Shown piece by piece: positions 43,632 through 55,481 of a stretch of 64,000 nucleotides of DNA. Location of the stretch: the NCBI RefSeq assembly GCF_003086295.3, contig NC_092048.1, positions 87,152,626-87,216,625 of the forward strand, given 5' to 3'. A program made the translations under genes and the position numbers. Every line of letters begins with the position of its first letter. The stretch's first letter is position 1. A model generated the notes under the pieces. That model worked only from the letters and a program-made list of their open reading frames with translations. It had not been told where the DNA came from and did no database searches. The DNA is from Arachis hypogaea. Lineage: Eukaryota > Streptophyta > Magnoliopsida > Fabales > Fabaceae.

Positions 43632-44415
43632 ATGAGCTCTATGTTTCTTTTATTGAATGACGCGTTCATTACTAGATCCGAGCTTAGCTGCATTTAATCC
43701 TGAGATTGAAAAGACTATTTCACGTATTAGGTGAGTTCAGCGTCAGTTAGCCTCTGAGGGTGGTGAAGGGGTTTTGCCCAATTCACCAGTCTTATCTGAA
43801 GTTGAGTCTGAAGCGTCACTTGAGGGAGAAACTAGTCCCTCTTCTGCTGATTCTATTGATGCTTTTTCTGTTGATTTAAGTGCAGATACTATAGCGGAGC
43901 CTAGAAGGATTACTTTCTAGGAAGCAGGAGCTCCGAACTTTACACTGCAACCATATCAAGCGCGTCATCCGAATTTGGCTACGGATTTTGAACTGAAGAC
44001 CATATTGATTAATCTACTGCCTAAGTTTCATGGCCTACCTGCTTAAGAGCCTATCAAGCACCTTAGAGATTTTCAAATAGCTTGCTCAACTACTAGGGGG
44101 CATGGTGCGGATGAGGCTACTGTTTGGCTATATGCATTCCCATTTTCTATTGAGGGAAAGGCAAAGGAGTGGTTTTACACTCAACTGAAAGCTGTTGTTA
44201 CTAATTGGGACGTGCTCAGAAGGGAATTCCTGGACAAGTTTTTTCCAGCAGAGGTTACAGATAGATTGAGGAAGGAAATTTCCTGCATCATCCAAGGTGA
44301 ATTAGAGACTCTCTACGAGTATTGGAAACACTTCAGGAATCTCCTAGATTCATGTTCCCATCACAAGATTGACCAGTTGGTGTTGATTATCTATTTCTGC
44401 CAAGGCATGAAGCCT
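43632..44415 (+). pseudogene. Element F gag, degenerate
   Basis: An Athila-type Gag can be followed through several stops: FELKTILINLLPKFHGL, HGADEATVWLYAFPFSIEGK, VVTNWDVLRREFLDKFFPAE, LYEYWKHFRNLLDSCSHHKI, YFCQGMKPQ. The N-terminal region (SSADSIDAF) is acidic. The sequence ends abruptly near 44411-44420, where a minus-strand gag begins. Confidence 0.8.
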
Positions 44416-44485
44416 CAAGAACCACTTCCTCCTCATGAATGTCTTCCATGACTCTAGGAGGTATTTTCTCCAATGTAGTCCCCGA
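44416..44485 (-). pseudogene. Element H gag fragment left of G
   Basis: Read on the minus strand this continues the H Gag after ITLQSG: TTLEKIPPRVMEDIHEEEVV. After removing G and one copy of the duplication, 44485 and 55482 join in frame. Confidence 0.75.
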
Positions 44486-46563
44486 TGATGGGTGTTTTGT
44501 GGAAAAATTAATTTCCAAACACACAAATACTAACCGGCAAGTGTACCGGGTCGCATCAAGTAATAATAACTCACATGAGTGAGGTCGATCCCACAGGGAT
44601 TGAAGGATTGAACAATTTTAGTTTAGTGGTTGATTTAGTCAAGCGAATCAAGTATTGGTTTGAGAGGTTTGTAATGGACAGAAACTAAATTGCTTGAAAT
44701 GTAAAGGGAGAGGGAAGAATTGCAGTAAATTAAAGAGAACAGGAAGTAAAAGGCATGAATCTTAAAGAACAAGTAATTTAAATTGCAGAAGCTTAGATTG
44801 CAAGAAATGTAAATGACTGAATCTTAAAATGCAAGAAATGTAAATTGCGGGAATTATAAGAGGAATTGGGAGCTGGGATTGCAGAAATTAAACAAGCAGA
44901 AATATACTGACAATTAAAGAAGCAAAAGATGAATTAAAGTGGAGTAGATCTCAAACAGAAAAGTAAAAATGCTTGAAAAATTAAAACAGAAAGTGAATGT
45001 AGCTCAATTGCAGAAATTAAAAGGGAAATTAAAGATCTCAGGAGTGGAAGAGACTAGAAAACAAGTCTATATCTCAAATCATTCCTTGATCCAACAAGAA
45101 CAATTGTAAAAGAAATGGAAAAGTAAGTTGCAGAAGAAGTAGAAGAGTGAAAGCAGTAAACAGAATTTGAAATGTAAATCAAAATTTCTAAAATTTTGCA
45201 GAAAGATTAACAAGAGATCTCAAGGTTAGATTGAAATAGAATTTCTTCAATTCTTCACCCAAGATCTAAGATAAGAAGTAAAGAATGCTCAAGCAAGAAC
45301 AATGAAGAAGAGAGATCAATTCTCCTCCCAAATTCTCCAAGATCCAAATTTAAAGTAAAAACTCTAAAAATTCTAAAATGAAAATTCTCAAAGAAGCAAA
45401 AAGGTAAAAAATTCCTTCTCTAAATTAAACTAGCTTCTATTTATACACTTTCCTATTCTTGGATTTAAGAATTTGGGTGGGCTTTTTAATTTGGTGAAGA
45501 TTTGAATTTAATTTGAATTTTGGTCCATTATTTAGCCCAAGAGTGTTGCTCCCAGGAGGATGCTCTGCTCTTGTGGGGAGCGGAGCATTGAGGCTTGTGA
45601 TGGATCCCTTTGTTGCGTGCTAAGGCTTTGGGGCAATCAGGATAGTGCTCCGCTCTTGTGGGGAGCGGAGCATTGTGGCTTGTGTGTGTCTTGTGTGCTC
45701 CAAGTCTCCTGGCCGTGTCATGATGCACGCTCCAAGTCTCCTGGCCGTGTCAAGTTGGGCGTGTTGCACCAAGGAGTAGCGCTCTGCTCTTGTGGAGAGC
45801 GTAGCTCTCCCTTTGCTTTGGATAAGTCCCAAGTTCGAGACTTTGGGGATAGCTTTTTGGTGCAAATTTTCTTGGTTTCTTGTAGCGCCTTGCTCCTTGC
45901 TTCCTTAAGGTGCTGTGTTTAATCCTTGGAGGTGGCATTTTGGCCAAGTGTGGCTCATTTTCCCTTGTGAGTAGTGCTCCCCACTCCCCCTTGCTCATGG
46001 GTTCGATCCTTGGAGTAAGCATTGGCAAACTATTTCCTTGGATTTATTCTTGAGTGAAGCCCGATAATGCTCTCAAGGGGAGCGGAGCATCATTCTTCTT
46101 TCCTTTGTTTCTTAGTTCAAAAGTGTGCTCCGCTCTCAAGGGGAGCGTAGCATCATGTCTTGCTTTCTTGGCTCATAGTTTGTGCTTCCTTGAGAGAGTG
46201 CTCCGCTCTTGAAGAGAGCTCTATGCCTATGCCATGCTTTATTGTTTTCTTTACCACACTCTTCTCCTCCTTGGGTCACGCTTCTTAGGCCACGCTTTCT
46301 TATTTTCTTCTTTTCTTCACCTACAAGTAATCAAAACAACCAATCAAAGTATCACCAAATTCACAAGGTTTATAAATCAATAAAAATCAATCAAATTTAG
46401 CTTGAACCTCATGATTTAGTATCAATTAAATGGTGGTTGATTGATTCAAGGAAACCATGCATTTCTATTCCAAATTACTTACTTACAATGCAAGAAAGTG
46501 CATAAAACTTAATAAAAATAAAGAAAAAGACTAGTAAAACTAGGCTTAGATGACTTGTCATCA
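44486..46563 (-). repeat. 3' LTR of element G
   Basis: In element sense TGATGACAAGTCATC to CACCCATCA. Six palindromic units of the form GCTCCGCTC…GAGCGGAGC lie at 45561-46225, and a minus-strand TATAAATA at 45438-45445, about 117 bp beyond the array. A 31-bp tandem duplication (ctccaagtctcctggccgtg unit, near 45698-45757) explains the length difference from the other LTR. Confidence 0.93.
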
Positions 46564-46600
46564 CAACACCAAACTTAAAACTTGCTTGTCCCCAAGCAAG
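46564..46600 (-). other. Hairpin plus TAAGTTTGGTGT at the 3' LTR (element G)
   Basis: Minus strand CTTGCTTG-GGGA-CAAGCAAG (46581-46600), then after three bases TAAGTTTGGTGT (46566-46577), directly at the LTR. Compared with A the outer C-G pair replaces G-C. Confidence 0.7.
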
Positions 46601-47582
46601 AATTAAACATAAGAGAAGATAAAATGAAATAGAGAAGTATATATGTCCTTATTAAGCAGATAGTTGAACTTAGTTCATGGGGTTTCATGTAGATCAATAG
46701 TAGCTCATTTATTACTTGCTGTTAAACAAACAATGTTTCCTCAAGGGTTCACAAAGGTTGCTGCTATAATGCCTTGCTTTCTGCTTACTTCCCTTGTTAG
46801 CTTTTTCCTTCTTTCTTTTGCTTAGAGAGCTTATTACTCATTGAAGGCTTGGTGGCAAATGTTGCAGTAGCCTTTGGCTTAATTATACTCAATATTTCTT
46901 CACCACAGACACATGACTCACCTTTTTTCTTCCTAGGCTCATTGATGCCCAGCATCTCTTTGGATAACTAAGTGTTTTGTAGCTAGGTTGCTCTTTATTG
47001 TGGACTTTCAGTTGGCCATCCCAAATCAGTTGATCTAAGTGGCCAAGTTTTGAAATACTCCTTAGAACTTACTTGTCCAAGCATATCCTAGTACACAAAC
47101 ACCACAGGCATATGTCCTAGGGTCCAAGCTATTGGTGTCTAGCCTTGTTATTTGTTTCTTTGCCACTTTTTGGCTTTTTTCTATTTCTTTTTCTTTCTAT
47201 TTTGGTTTATTTTCAAGGGATTTTCATTAGTTGAAGGATCATAGCAGCAAACTAGCTTAAGCTTCAAGTAACATGTCATTATGCAGCAATTATTTTGTGA
47301 GATAGCAATTGAATCAAACACATACCACCACTAACTTTCATTATAACTTTTGCAACATTGAACAATTAGTTTTCTAAATCAAACTTCTTTCTTTTATTCA
47401 ATCAGCAAGGGAAACAAAACAAAATACTCAAGTTAATAAAGGATGACAATTATTATGCAGATAACTCTTTAAGCTAAAACATGTGCGAAACAAAGAACAA
47501 TTGGAGGTATATCATGTTTTAGATATACATCTTCCTTATTTAGTTTAGGAAAATGAAAGAACTTCACCATCTTCTAGTTGTC
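46601..47582 (-). other. 3' non-coding region of element G
   Basis: No gene is supported. On the minus strand two motifs, CATATGCCTGTGGTGT (near 47099-47116) and CATGTGTCTGTGGTG (near 46901-46915), resemble the paired ATGTGCTTGTGGCG/ATGTGTCTGTGGCA motifs of A, B and D, so this region is distantly homologous to theirs. Confidence 0.6.
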
Positions 47583-49154
47583 CTATCCCTGGTTATTGCT
47601 TGATTCTCCTTTCTTCTTCTTTCTCTTCCAGAGCTTGGAGTAGTCTTGAATTTCTTCACTAGGGCACCTTCTATCCCAGACAGGATCTAATAGCCCTGAG
47701 AGCCCAACTGCCTCCAATCTTTCATGTGTTACCTCTCTGAAGTGATGAGATCTTGCTTTCTGTCGATCTCTAAATTCTTGGCACTGTTCAAATGGTTTGA
47801 TTTGTGGATCTAGTGCTAGCATATTGTAGGTCAAATACTCTAACCTTGCTTGCATATTTTCATCAGACTCTATTTGTTGCACATGTCTAATCTCTCCAAT
47901 AGTATGATGAATGTTTTTCCACTGATACAGGTTGTGAGTAAATTCCCCATATTTGGCTTGGGTCAGGAACATTTTGTCATATGACTCTTGAAGTCTTGTT
48001 GTTTGTTCTTTTTGCCCCTCAAGAATCTTGGTTTGAAACTCTTATTGTTGGACCATCATTTGTTGCTGTCAGCTCTCTAGTCTTTCCTCCATTCTGTGCT
48101 GCCAAGCTTTATTTTGCTCCCTGTCTTGCAAATATTGCTCCTGGTGCGCTAGATATTGCTCTTGGTGTCTTGAATATTGCTCTTGTGCTCTCACATTTTG
48201 TTGTGATATTTCCTCAAGAGCCCTTTACAGTTGACTCATATCTATGGCACCGTGAGCTTGCTCTTCCCCTTCCTCTGATCTTCTTCTTCTTTGGGGTCTT
48301 TCTTCTTAATCATCATCCTCATTGATTCCTTCCATTTTTCTCTTTGTGATTCCTGTCCCCTTTTTTACTCTCTCTGTGCCCTCATCTTCAAAAATCACTC
48401 CAGCTTTGTTGCATAGCCTTAGAATGGTGCTTGGATGGCCGAGCCTAGTTGATTTGTTTGTGCTCTCAGCTATCTCTTGAATACTGTCGGCTATGAGTTG
48501 TGCAAGGTTGATTTCTCCCCCATGTAAGATACAGTATGTCAAGAGTGCTCGCTTGATTGTGACCCCTGAGGTGTTTCCAGTAGGGAGTATTGATCTCCTC
48601 ACTACCACATACCACCCCTTGGCCTCAGGAATGAGATTTATTCTTTTCAATTGGCTTGGGATCCCTTTTGAATCTCTTTCCTAGTCTGTGTCTTCCAAGC
48701 ATATCCCCTGTAAGATCTCATCAGGGTCATTCTCTCCCTGCAGTCTAGCCTCGTAGCCCTGCTCTTCATAAGTTATGGTTCTCAACTTCAAGGCCCTTGT
48801 AATGGATGCTGGACTGAAATCCACTTCAACTCCTCTAACATAACTTTTGTAAGGGATACTGTCTTCACTCTCTTTTACCGCATTTGCATAAAATTCCCTG
48901 ATCATGACTGCACTGATTTTGGTGAGAGGATCGCATAGAAGATCCCATCTTCTTTCCCTAGTGATCTGCCTCATGATGGGGTATTCCCCGTCCCTCAGCT
49001 CAAAACCCCTCTCATGAATGATGTGCTTTGCTTTCATGAATCTATGATACTTTCTTTCATGAAACTGAGATCTAAACTTCCTTGTATCATAGGATGGGGG
49101 CTCGGTTACCATTGGTTCCTTCCCTTGTCTTCTCTTTGAACTTGATGAAGCCAT
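47583..49154 (-). pseudogene. Element G ORF3 with five in-frame stops
   Basis: One minus-strand frame from MASSSSKRRQGKEPMVTEPP at 49154 to QG* at 47583. The conserved domain reads FELRDGEYPIMRQITRERRW, MIREFYANAV, SILPTGNTSGVTIKRALLTY and TILRLCNKAGVIFEDEG. A glutamine-rich helical section follows (EQYSRHQEQYLAHQEQYLQD). Stops lie at 48681-48683, 48306-48308 and three between 48300 and 48000. It aligns with ORF3 of A and B in order and motifs. No membrane segment is seen in the frame from 49154. Confidence 0.8.
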
Positions 49155-49348
49155 GAATTTAAGTAGAGGGAGAAGGCAAAGATGGATTTGTGGTTGGTTG
49201 GGGTACGGTTTTGTGTAATGAGAATGAAGAAAGAAATGTTGCTGTTGAGAAGGGAGTGGGGCGTGTATAGGATTGCACAAGGTGAAACAAGGACTTATGA
49301 TTGTAAGAAAGATTTGTAGAAATATGTGATGCAAGAAATGTCTCAACC

Positions 49349-49356
49349 TATTTATA
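49349..49356 (-). promoter_or_regulatory. TATA box 202 bp upstream of ORF3 (element G)
   Basis: Minus strand GCCTATAAATAGG. The distance from its first T (49356) to the ATG (49154) is 202 bp, against 198 and 199 in A and B, though the flanking sequences are unrelated. Confidence 0.6.
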
Positions 49357-50213
49357 GGCAAGGCATTAAAGCTTTGGAAGAAGACCATACTTGAAGAGGG
49401 ATTCGGTCATGACTTATGAAGGGTGGAGATTGAGTTGAACAACATAGTAACTTCATGAGATGAACGGCTTGCATGTTCTCTTGAGGGTTGACAAGGATTC
49501 TCTTCCCATTGGTTGCATGAGGTTCGTCCTCCTAGGTGACTAGCATGTAGATTTTTGCTTTCAAAGGTAGGCACACCTCTCTAGGCACATGTGATCTTTC
49601 TCTCTTGGCTTGTCATAGCCGTATCTTCATCTTGTCTTCACCTCAACCTCCTTTTTCCTAATTAAATCAAAATGGTCAACTTTAGGACATAGTTGTAGCA
49701 CGGTGATGAAGTGGTGAATGCTTATATTATTTATTATGTTTTTTAGTCATAAAAGATCAATTGTGTCCCTCACTTAGTGAACCAAGGTTTGGTGAACACC
49801 AAACTTGTTTCTTACTAAGGGATGAATGTCAAATGCAGCCATTTATCACAATTGATACTTTCATCATAAGTTCTAATTTATTTTCTAACATACATTCCTA
49901 AAATGAAACATTGCATGATTCATCTATGCATGATTTTGATTTTTTTTTGAACAAAAGTTGATTCTTCTCGAGATTGGTACATATGCAAACACCAACTTAA
50001 TGTTTGGTCATATACTTTGTCTAAATGACTAAGCATATGATCTGAGAATGTTTGAAAAGCTGATTTTTGTGTGCTGTCAAGCACACCAAACTTAGAAGCC
50101 TGGCATGTGTTTCAAAATAGTGTATGCATCTGTCAAGTATGTCTAATAAAATTCAAAATCATGCTAAGATGATCATAATTTATTGAATTAAAAAATGAGC
50201 AAGAATCTTAAAT
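49357..50213 (-). other. Element G region between hairpin element and ORF3 promoter
   Basis: No gene. Minus-strand TAAGTTTGGTGT at 50083-50094, and a variant CAAGTTTGGTGT at 49796-49807 that is part of the palindrome GTTTGGTG-TT-CACCAAAC (49788-49805). A 7-bp hairpin GTGTGCT-tgac-AGCACAC lies at 50070-50087. Confidence 0.6.
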
Positions 50214-50261
50214 CATGGGTTGCCTCCCATGGAGCGCTCTTTTATTGTCATTAGCTTGACA
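50214..50261 (-). other. Conserved hairpin element (element G)
   Basis: Minus strand: TGTCA-agctaa-TGACA, palindrome GAGCGCTC, CATGGG-aggcaa-CCCATG. It matches the element at 3533-3580 in order and loops, with paired changes in the stems (AAGCGCTT to GAGCGCTC; the TTGGG/CCCAA stem to CATGGG/CCCATG). Confidence 0.7.
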
Positions 50262-50305
50262 TTGGGCCCCTGTTTTATGGTGGTTGATGACTGTAGTGTC
50301 TCAGC

Positions 50306-50626
50306 TTATCCCCCCTGACTGTGAGCTTCTTCTTTGTTCCTTGATTCAATTTCGGCATGATCTAGTGAGAGTATTTTGCTGACAGTATAGTAGTCATCAA
50401 CTTGTTGGCTTGCTCCCAGTTGTTGATAGATCAACTGTACTTCATCACCCTTAGAGAACCCCTCTGTTGAAATCTTTTTATTCTTCCAACCCTTTTTGGT
50501 TTTGTTCTTGTTTTTCTTCCCTCTTTTTGTTGATCCTTTCTCCTTGCATGTGGGCTTCACTTTGGGACTTTTCTTCTTAGTGGCTAATATTTCAATTTCT
50601 TCTTGAATTTCTTTATCACTCTGCAC
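50306..50626 (-). pseudogene. Basic ORF of element G, possible integrase C-terminus remnant
   Basis: 106 codons in a different frame from the protease. The first half is very lysine-rich (KGSTKRGKKNKNKTKKGWKN). The second half, FSKGDEVQLIYQQLGASQQV and DDYYTVSKILSLDHAEIE, weakly resembles the C-terminal region of Athila integrases (GD-V-L…V-K-L…EI). This is a suggestion only; it may be non-coding. Confidence 0.35.
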
Positions 50627-50763
50627 AATCTCTTTCTCTTTTTGTCCTGCTGTGTTATCTATTTCTTGCTTTGGAAGGTAACTACTGATCGTCTTGCTAA
50701 TTCCTTCCTTCCACTGTGAGCTTCTTTGTCAATTTCCATGCACTCCTTCGTTTCATCAATGAG

Positions 50764-51822
50764 CTATGTTTCCGGAAATACATTCAGGGTGACGCTTTCA
50801 TCATGCATTCTGAGGGCCAACTCTCCTTTCTCTACGTCTATAATGGCCCTAGCAATGGCCAAGAATGGTTTTCCCAGTATGATGGAATCACCTTCATCTT
50901 CATCTGAATCTAAGACCACAAAATCAGCAGGGAATATGAATTTGTCTACCTTTACTAGAAGGTTCTCAATCACATCCCTGGGACATATCACTGACTTGTC
51001 CACCAATTCTAAAGACATCTGTATTGGTTTCACTTCTTCTATGCATAGCTTTTTCACTAGAAAGGAAGGTATCAGATTGATACTAGCCCCTAAGTCACAC
51101 ATTGCCTTGTTGATGGTCATACTGCCAATGGCACAAGGTAAAAAGAAACTTCCAGGATCTTCAAGTTTAGGAGGGAGTCCCTTCTGGATTAATGCTCTGC
51201 ATTCTTCAGTGAGCAGTATAGTTTCATTTTCTTGCCAGTTTCTCTTCTTGTTAATAAGCTCCTTAAAAAACTTGGCATACAGGGGGATTTGCTCAAGTGC
51301 ATCAGCTAAAGGTATGTTGATCTCCAGTTTCTTGAAGATTTCAAGAAATTTTGGAAAGTGTTGGTCCTTAGTCTCCTTGTTGAACCTCTGAGGATATGGC
51401 AATGGAGGTGTGAAGTTAATTCCCTGCCTGTGGTCCTTAGTTGGCTCTTCAATTGCTTTCTTCCCTTTTCTTGAATTTTGTGGCTGCTTATCCTTTTCCT
51501 TGAGCTCCTCTGGAACATACTTGCTTGCTGTCACATCCTCATCATTGGCTTCCCCTTTTTCGACCTGTTTCTCATCATTTTCCTTTGGCTTCTTAGTTGC
51601 TTCTTTATTTTTCACCAAGATTTTTCCACTCCTTAGTTGTACAGCTTTGCATTCCTCCTTTGGATTAGGAATGGTGTCACTTGGGAGTGAGCTCAAAGGT
51701 CTCTCAATAGCAATTTGCTTGGAAAGCTGTCTGATCTGTCTCTCCATATTCTTCATGGAGGCTTCCTGGTTCCTTGTTGTCATCTCTTGGTGCTTCATCA
51801 TTTTATCCATTAAGAGCTCCAA
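50764..51822 (-). pseudogene. Element G protease region
   Basis: In the gag frame. LPYPQRFNKETKDQHFPKFL and LADALEQIPLYAKFFKELIN (linker region also found in D), then retropepsin-like AMCDLGASINLIPSFLVKKL and IILGKPFLAIARAIIDVEKG. It ends at NVFPET* where RT would follow. The D-L-G-A-S motif is intact. Confidence 0.88.
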
Positions 51823-51903
51823 GTTGGTGATCCTTTGAGAGTCTTGTGAGATTGGTTGGTTGTGGGGTGTTGATGGTTGAGGGTAAGTGTTTTGGTTAGT
51901 GGC

Positions 51904-53091
51904 TTAGTTATTGGATGGATGATGGTTAGAGTTGGGGTAAGTGTTTTGTGATTTTCTGTATGTGTTTTGGTTGTTGGTTTGCTGGTTGTTGTGGTTAGTA
52001 TTTTTCCAACTATTTTGGTTTGAGTTCCTTTGCCATGGTTGTTGAGGTTGATTGTGATTGTCTCCCCATCTGAGGTTGGGATAGTTCTTCCATGAAGGGT
52101 TGTAAGTGTCACCATAAACCTCATTTGTCCCAGAATTTTGATTGTGCATATACTGGATTTGTTCTTGCTGTTGATCCTCTTGAGTTTCTTCATTTGCTCC
52201 CCATGTGGATGATGGTTGGCTTGTGTTGACTGCTGTAACTTGGAGGCTATCAATCTTTTTGGCCATTTGCTCAAATTGTTGTTGAATTTGCTGCTGCATC
52301 ATTTTATTTTGAGCTAAGATTGAGTCCACTCCTTCCAACTCCATCACTCCTTTCCTCTGTGATGCTTGGCGTTGCCTTTGGTGAGCAAAGAAATATTAGT
52401 TGTTAGCTACCATGTCAATGAGATTTTGGGCCTCCTCTGCAGTTTTCATGAGTTGTACAGAGCCTCCTGCTGAATGATCCAAAGCCTCTTGAGATTTCAA
52501 TGTCAAACCTTCATAAAAATTCTGTAATCTGTCCCACTCATTGAACATTTCAGGAGGAAATTTCCTTATTAGAGCCTTGTATCGTTCCCATGCCTCATAC
52601 AAAGGTTCAGCATCCATTTGTGTGAATGTTTGTACTTCAGTCTTCAATCTAATAACCCTTTGAGGTGGGTAAAACTTGGCAAGGAACTTGCTCACTAGAT
52701 CATCCCAATTGTTGATGCTGTCTCTTGGAAAGGATTCCAACCATTGAGTAGCTTTGTCTCTGAGAGAAAATGAAAATAACAACAGCTTGTAGATGTTAGG
52801 ATGCAGACCATTGGTTTTGACAGTATCACAAATCCTCAGAAAGGTGGATAAGTGTTGGTTTGGGTCTTCCAGTGGTCCTCCTCCATAGGAACAATTGTTT
52901 TGAACCAAGGTGATGAGTTGTGGATTTAGTTCGAAGTTATTTGCATTAACATTTGGGGTAAGAATGCTACTCCCACAATGTCTAGGATTTGCAAATGTGT
53001 AGGAAGCCAAAACTCTTCTCTGTGGTAGATTATTGTTGTTATTGGCTGCTCCTCCTGGTGGATTTGTTGGGTTTGTTGAGTGTTCCTCCAT
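51904..53091 (-). pseudogene. Element G gag, two in-frame stops
   Basis: Minus-strand frame from MEEHSTNPTNPPGGAANNNN at 53091. Gag core: NANNFELNPQLITLVQNNCS, ICDTVKTNGLHPNIYKLLLF, WLESFPRDSINNWDDLVSKF, LYEAWERYKALIRKFPPEMF. TAA at 52396-52398 and TAA at 51904-51906 interrupt the frame; the protease follows in the same frame. The C-terminal part is N/Q/T-rich. Confidence 0.9.
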
Positions 53092-53434
53092 ATCTTGGAA
53101 TTCTTCTTCTGAATCCTCTTCTCCAACAATGTTTTTCCCTCTTTCGGCTCTCTTAATCTCCTGAAGGTTCTTTCGTCATGTTCACAAAAGGTGGGTATAG
53201 CTCCCCTTGTCCCTGACATGCAAACCAAGCATAAAAATCACATAAAACCAGAAAGACAATAACACTTCAATCCATTGCTATAGTGAAATTTTAGTTAGCT
53301 TAAGCAAAAATTCAAACAGTTAGTGTGTTAGCTAAAAAATTAAAGAAGCAGAAAAGAAAAAGTGCTTGATCTAGATCTCCACTTCACTTAATCATTGTCA
53401 ATCTAATCAATCCCCGGCAACGACGTCAAAAACT
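53092..53434 (-). other. Short leader and primer site of element G
   Basis: The primer site (minus strand TTTTTGACGTCGTTGCCGGG) lies at 53413-53430, next to the 5' LTR. The leader is only about 340 bp, far shorter than the 1.6-1.9 kb leaders of B and D, and is A-rich on the plus strand. Confidence 0.7.
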
Positions 53435-55481
53435 TGATGGGTGTTTTTGTGGAAAAACGAATTTCCAAACACACAAATACTAACCGGCAAGTGTACCGGG
53501 TCGCATCAAGTAATAATAACTCACATGAGTGAGGTCGATCCCACAGGAATTGAAGGATTGAGCAATTTTAGTTTAGTGGTTGATTTAGTCAAGCGAATCA
53601 AGTATTGGTTTGAGAGATTTGTAATGGACAGAAACTAAATTGCTTGAAATGTAAAGGGAGGGGGAAGAATTGCAGTAAATTAAAGAAAACAAGAAGTAAA
53701 AGGAATGAATCTTAAAGAACAAGTAATTTAAATTGCAGAAGCTTAGATTGCAAGAAATATAAATGACTGAATCTTAAAGTGCAAGAAATGTAAATTGCTG
53801 GAATTATAAGAGGAATTGGGAGCTGGGATTGCAGAAATTAAACAAGCAGAAATATACTGACAATTAAAGAAGCAAAATATGAATTAAAGTGGAGTAGATC
53901 TCAAACAGAAAAGTAAAAATGCTTAAAGAATTAAAATAGAAAGTGAATGTAGCTCAATTGCAGAAATTAAAAGGGAAATTAAAGATCTCAGGAGTGGAAG
54001 AGACTAGAAAACAAGTCTAGATCTCAAATCCTTCCTTGATCCAACAAGAACAATTGCAAAAGAAATGGAAAAGTAAGTTGCAGAAGAAGTAGAAGAGTGA
54101 AAGCAGTAAACAGAATTTGAAATGTAAATCAAAATTTCTAAAATTTTGCAGAAAGATTAACAAGAGATTTCAAGGTGAGATTGAAACAGAATTTCTTCAA
54201 TTCTTCACCCAAGATCCAAGATAAGAAGTAAAGAATGCTCAAGCAAGAACAATGAAGAAGAGAGATCAAATCTATTCCCAAATTCTCCAAGATCCAAATT
54301 TAAAGTAAAAACTCTAAAAATTCTAAAATGAAAATTCTCAAAGAAGCAAAAAGGTAAAAAAGTCCTTCTCTAAATTAAACTAGCTTCTATTTATACACTT
54401 TCCTATTCTTGGATTTAAGAATTTGGGTGGACTTTTTAATTTGGTGAAGATTTGAATTTAATTTGAATTTTGGTCCATGATTTAGCCTAAGAGTGTTACT
54501 CCCAGGAGGATGCTCTGCTCTTGTGGGGAGCGGAGCATTGAGGCTTGTGCTGGATCCCTTTGTTGCGTGCCAAGGCTTTGGGGCAATCAGGATAGCGCTC
54601 CTCTCTTGTGGGGAGCGGAGCATTGTGGCTTGTGTGTGTCTTGTGCGCTCCAAGTCTCCTGGCCATGTCAAGTTGTGCGTGTTGCACCAAGGAGTAGCGC
54701 TCTGCTCTTGTGGAGAGCGTAGCTATCCCTTTGCTTTGGAGAAGTCCCAAGTTCGAGACTTTGGGGATAGCTTTTTGGTGCAAATTTCCTTGGTTTCTTG
54801 TAGCGCCTTGCTCCTTGCTTCCTTAAGGTGCTGTGTTCGATCCTTGGAGGTGGCATTTTGGCCAAGTGTGGCTCATTTTCCCTTGTGAGTAGCGCTCCCC
54901 ACTCCCCCTTGCTCATGGGTTCGATCCTTGGAGTAAGCATTGGCAAACTATTTCCTTGGATTTATTCTTGAGTGAAGCCCGATAATGCTCTCAAGGGGAG
55001 CGGAGCATCATTCTTCTTTCCTTTGTTTCTTGGTTCAAAAGTGTGCTCTGCTCTCAAGGGGAGCGTAGCATCATGTCTTGCTTTCTTGGCTCATAGTTTG
55101 TGCTTCCTTGAGAGAGTGCTCCGCTCCTGAAGAGAGCTCTATGCCTATGCCATGCTTTATTGTTTTCTTTACCACACTCTTCTCCTCCTTGGGTCATGCT
55201 TCTTAGGCCACGCTTTCTTATTTTCTTCTTTTCTTCACCTACAAGTAATCAAAACAACCAATCAAAGTATCACCAAATTCACAAGATTTATAAATCAATA
55301 AAAATCAATTAAATTTAGCTTGAACCTCATGATTTAGTATCAATTAAATGGTGGTTGATTGATTCAAGGAAACCATGCATTTCTATTCCAAATTACTTAC
55401 TTACAATGCAAGAAAGTGCATAAAACTTAATAAAAATAAAGAAAAAGACTAGTAAAACTAGGCTAAGATGACTTGTCATCA
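53435..55481 (-). repeat. 5' LTR of element G
   Basis: 2047 bp. Minus-strand TATA box at 54388-54395; palindromic GCTCCGCTC/GAGCGGAGC units at 54511-55145. Confidence 0.93.

Larger units (their letters stand above)
44486..55481 (-). mobile_element. Element G: 11.0-kb Athila-type non-autonomous LTR retrotransposon
   Basis: The LTRs are 44486-46563 (2078 bp, 3' LTR in element sense) and 53435-55481 (2047 bp, 5' LTR). The target duplication is CCCGA (44481-44485)/CCTGA (55482-55486), with one change. On the minus strand: primer site (53410-53434), gag, protease, a basic ORF, hairpin element, putative promoter, ORF3, hairpin/motif, LTR. No RT or integrase core. About 50 LTR differences by eye (2.5 %), plus a 31-bp duplication. 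Confidence 0.95.
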
